This document shows, in pieces, positions 62,563 through 64,000 of a stretch of 64,000 nt of DNA. The position numbers and the translations under genes were made by a program. Source of the DNA: Peltaster fructicola (Eukaryota > Ascomycota > Dothideomycetes); contig CP051141.1 in the NCBI GenBank assembly GCA_001592805.2, positions 124,001 through 188,000 of the forward strand, read 5' to 3'. Numbering within the stretch: the stretch's first letter is position 1; each line of letters opens with the position of its first letter. Under the pieces are notes generated by a model. The model had not been told where the DNA came from. It worked only from the letters and a program-made list of their open reading frames with translations, and did not search any database.

Positions 62563-64000
62563 ATGGGTCTTGGCTGGATCGCTCTTTCTTTTGTCACATT
62601 TTGTTTGGCATGGACACACTCGTTACCGGAGCATCGTCACTCATTACTTGCAATCCCTGGTAACAACTTTGGCCTTCAGGAAAATGCCACCTATGATTAT
62701 GTATGATCAAGCGAGCCTAGCTTACGTCGACGACTGACGAACAAGTACAGGTCGTTGTTGGCGGCGGCACCGCTGGACTCGCTGTAGCATATCGTCTCGC
62801 AGAGGATGGAACTAAAACTGTAGCGGTCGTGGAAGCTGGAGGTTTCTATGAGAGTGAGAATGGCAACACTTCAGTTGTACCAGCTTACTGCACACTGTAT
62901 GGCGCAGTAGCTGTGAACTCGTCCTCACAATATCCTCTTGTCGACTGGGGTTTCGTCACTGAGCCTGAAGAAGGTCTCGGAGGTCGAAGGTTGCACTATG
63001 GTCGCGGCAAGACTCTTGGTGGCTCGTAAGTCCATCCAGATTCCAGGTGCTGGATGACTGACTAGGATCCAGCTCTGCGCAAAACGCTATGATCTACAAC
63101 AGAGGAACGATTGGCTCTTACCAAGCATGGGCTGATCTTGTGGGAGATCAAAGCTGGACCTTCGACAATCTTCTACCCTACTTTGCTCGTGGTATACAGT
63201 ATTCGCCACCTAACACGGCGTTGAGAGCTGCAAATGCCAGTGTCCCACCTCCGGCAGACTCCCGCGCATACAGTAGAAGAGGTGGTCCATTGCAGGTGTC
63301 CTACCCAAACTTCGCTCAAGTCTTCTCAAGCTATGTGGACTTGGCAATGGAGGAATATGGTATACCGTCCCAGCAAGACTTCATCAGCGGTCATCTACTG
63401 GGCAGACAATGGGCGCCATTAACGATTTCTTATCCTGAGGAGGAGCGCAGTTCCTCTGAATCATCATATCTACAAGCAGCGTTTAGAAGTGGAAGGGAGA
63501 ACCTCAAGGTCTACACCCATACTCTGGCCAAGAGAGTGCTCTTCAATGCTAATAAGACTGCTACTGGTGTTGAGGTCGAGACCAGATCCTACCAAAACGG
63601 CAACAAATTCGTTCTCAGGGCTCGCAAGGAAGTCGTTATTTCTGCTGGAGCCTTCCAGTCCCCACAGCTGTTGATGGTGTCTGGCATCGGACCACGTACG
63701 CAGCTCGAGGCACACAACATCACTGTTCTGGCTGATCGACCTGGCGTTGGTACAAATATGCAGGATCACCTCGACTTTGCTCCGATCTTCGAGACTACGA
63801 TACAACGAGGCACCGGCGCAGAAGCCGATCCTAAGGAGGAAACCGATTTCGTGAATCAATATAAAGCCAGTCGCACAGGACCATTGACAAACGCAGGTGT
63901 GGACTTTATCGGCTGGGAGAAGCTTCCTGCAGCGTACAGATCAAACCTCAGCGCGACTGCTCTGGCAGACTTGGCACGCTATCCTGCGGACTGGCCTGAG
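62563..64000 (+). CDS. Secreted GMC-family FAD oxidoreductase (partial, runs off right edge)
   Basis: GMC enzymes are FAD oxidases or dehydrogenases of alcohols and sugars. ATG 62563 starts a signal peptide (MGLGWIALSFVTFCLAWTHS). Exons so far: 62563-62700, 62751-63025, 63073 to the edge (introns of 50 and 47 nt). The dinucleotide fold reads YDYVVVGGGTAGLAVAYRL with a Glu in VAVVEAGG. GMC signature 1 is near GRRLHYGRGKTLGGSSAQNA; signature 2 is ISAGAFQSPQLLMVSGIGPR. NMQDHLDF also fits. Several NxS/T sites agree with secretion. The catalytic His region near the C-terminus is outside the window, so subclass (aryl-alcohol, glucose, or secondary-metabolite type) is not decided. Confidence 0.92.

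Noticed and set aside
1-64000. CRISPR arrays, tRNA or rRNA genes, insertion sequences, bacterial-type operons
   Set aside because: Scanning by eye found no regular direct repeats with spacers, no tRNA T-loop/acceptor pattern in the intergenic gaps, and no transposase or reverse transcriptase coding.

Overview
This 64 kb window is nuclear DNA of a filamentous ascomycete (Pezizomycotina). Dothideomycetes (Capnodiales/Mycosphaerellales type) is my best guess from the style of the proteins, but no marker in the window proves it. The evidence is densely packed protein genes on both strands, short introns (mostly 42-75 nt, GT..AG, with CTAAC/CTGAC branch sites), and fungal families: Tea1/TeaA cell-end marker, Kog1, HapE, Mag2, a CRIB effector, DUF3712, PMT2, a GT32 Och1-like enzyme and an Mnn4/LicD-like protein. 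Many long antisense ORFs are shadows. I saw no rRNA, tRNA, CRISPR or operon-like structure.

Layout. 1-7.7 kb: an F-box gene running off the left edge, then the Kelch/coiled-coil polarity marker tea1 (both minus). 8.8-13.1 kb: KOG1 (raptor, TORC1) as one exon. 13.3-19.6 kb: three secretory-pathway glycan-type genes, namely a type II membrane protein with beta-propeller-like motifs, a family-3 acyltransferase and a GT32 mannosyltransferase. 20.9-25.6 kb: a DUF3712 membrane protein, a fructosamine-3-kinase-like gene and the RING ubiquitin ligase MAG2/RNF10. 25.8-26.4 kb: a solitary Copia-type Gag-like ORF. 26.6-34.2 kb: WDR70, alpha-actinin and a CRIB protein with two repeat arrays. 34.2-36.2 kb: a gene-poor gap. 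36.2-43 kb: SEC12, FCF2, purine nucleoside phosphorylase and glycyl-tRNA synthetase. 43.9-46.8 kb: hapE, mitochondrial uS10 and cytosolic uL14. 47.8-53.4 kb: an Mnn4/LicD-like protein, PheRS alpha, complex I subunit NDUFB3 and an Flx1-type carrier. 54.5-62.1 kb: malate dehydrogenase, TRAPP subunit Trs33, SF3A1 and PMT2. 62.6-64 kb: a secreted GMC oxidoreductase running off the right edge.

How the genes relate. Most are housekeeping: translation, trafficking, TORC1, splicing and mitochondria. Several are arranged head to head across 200-420 bp (SEC12/FCF2, PNP/GRS1, uS10m/uL14, PheRS/NDUFB3, SF3A1/PMT2), where promoters must be shared or abutting. Secretory glycan genes recur, and three of them sit side by side at 13-19.6 kb.

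Points to check first. Glycyl-tRNA synthetase has an in-frame mitochondrial presequence upstream of its first AUG. At least two genes (tea1, PNP) fit their families only if one base in a short G/C run is wrong, which suggests consensus errors. hapE has six CCAAT pentamers in its own upstream region. PMT2 ends in RDEL. I did not find a convincing undescribed multi-gene system; the 13-19.6 kb glycan trio and the repeat-bearing CRIB protein come closest.
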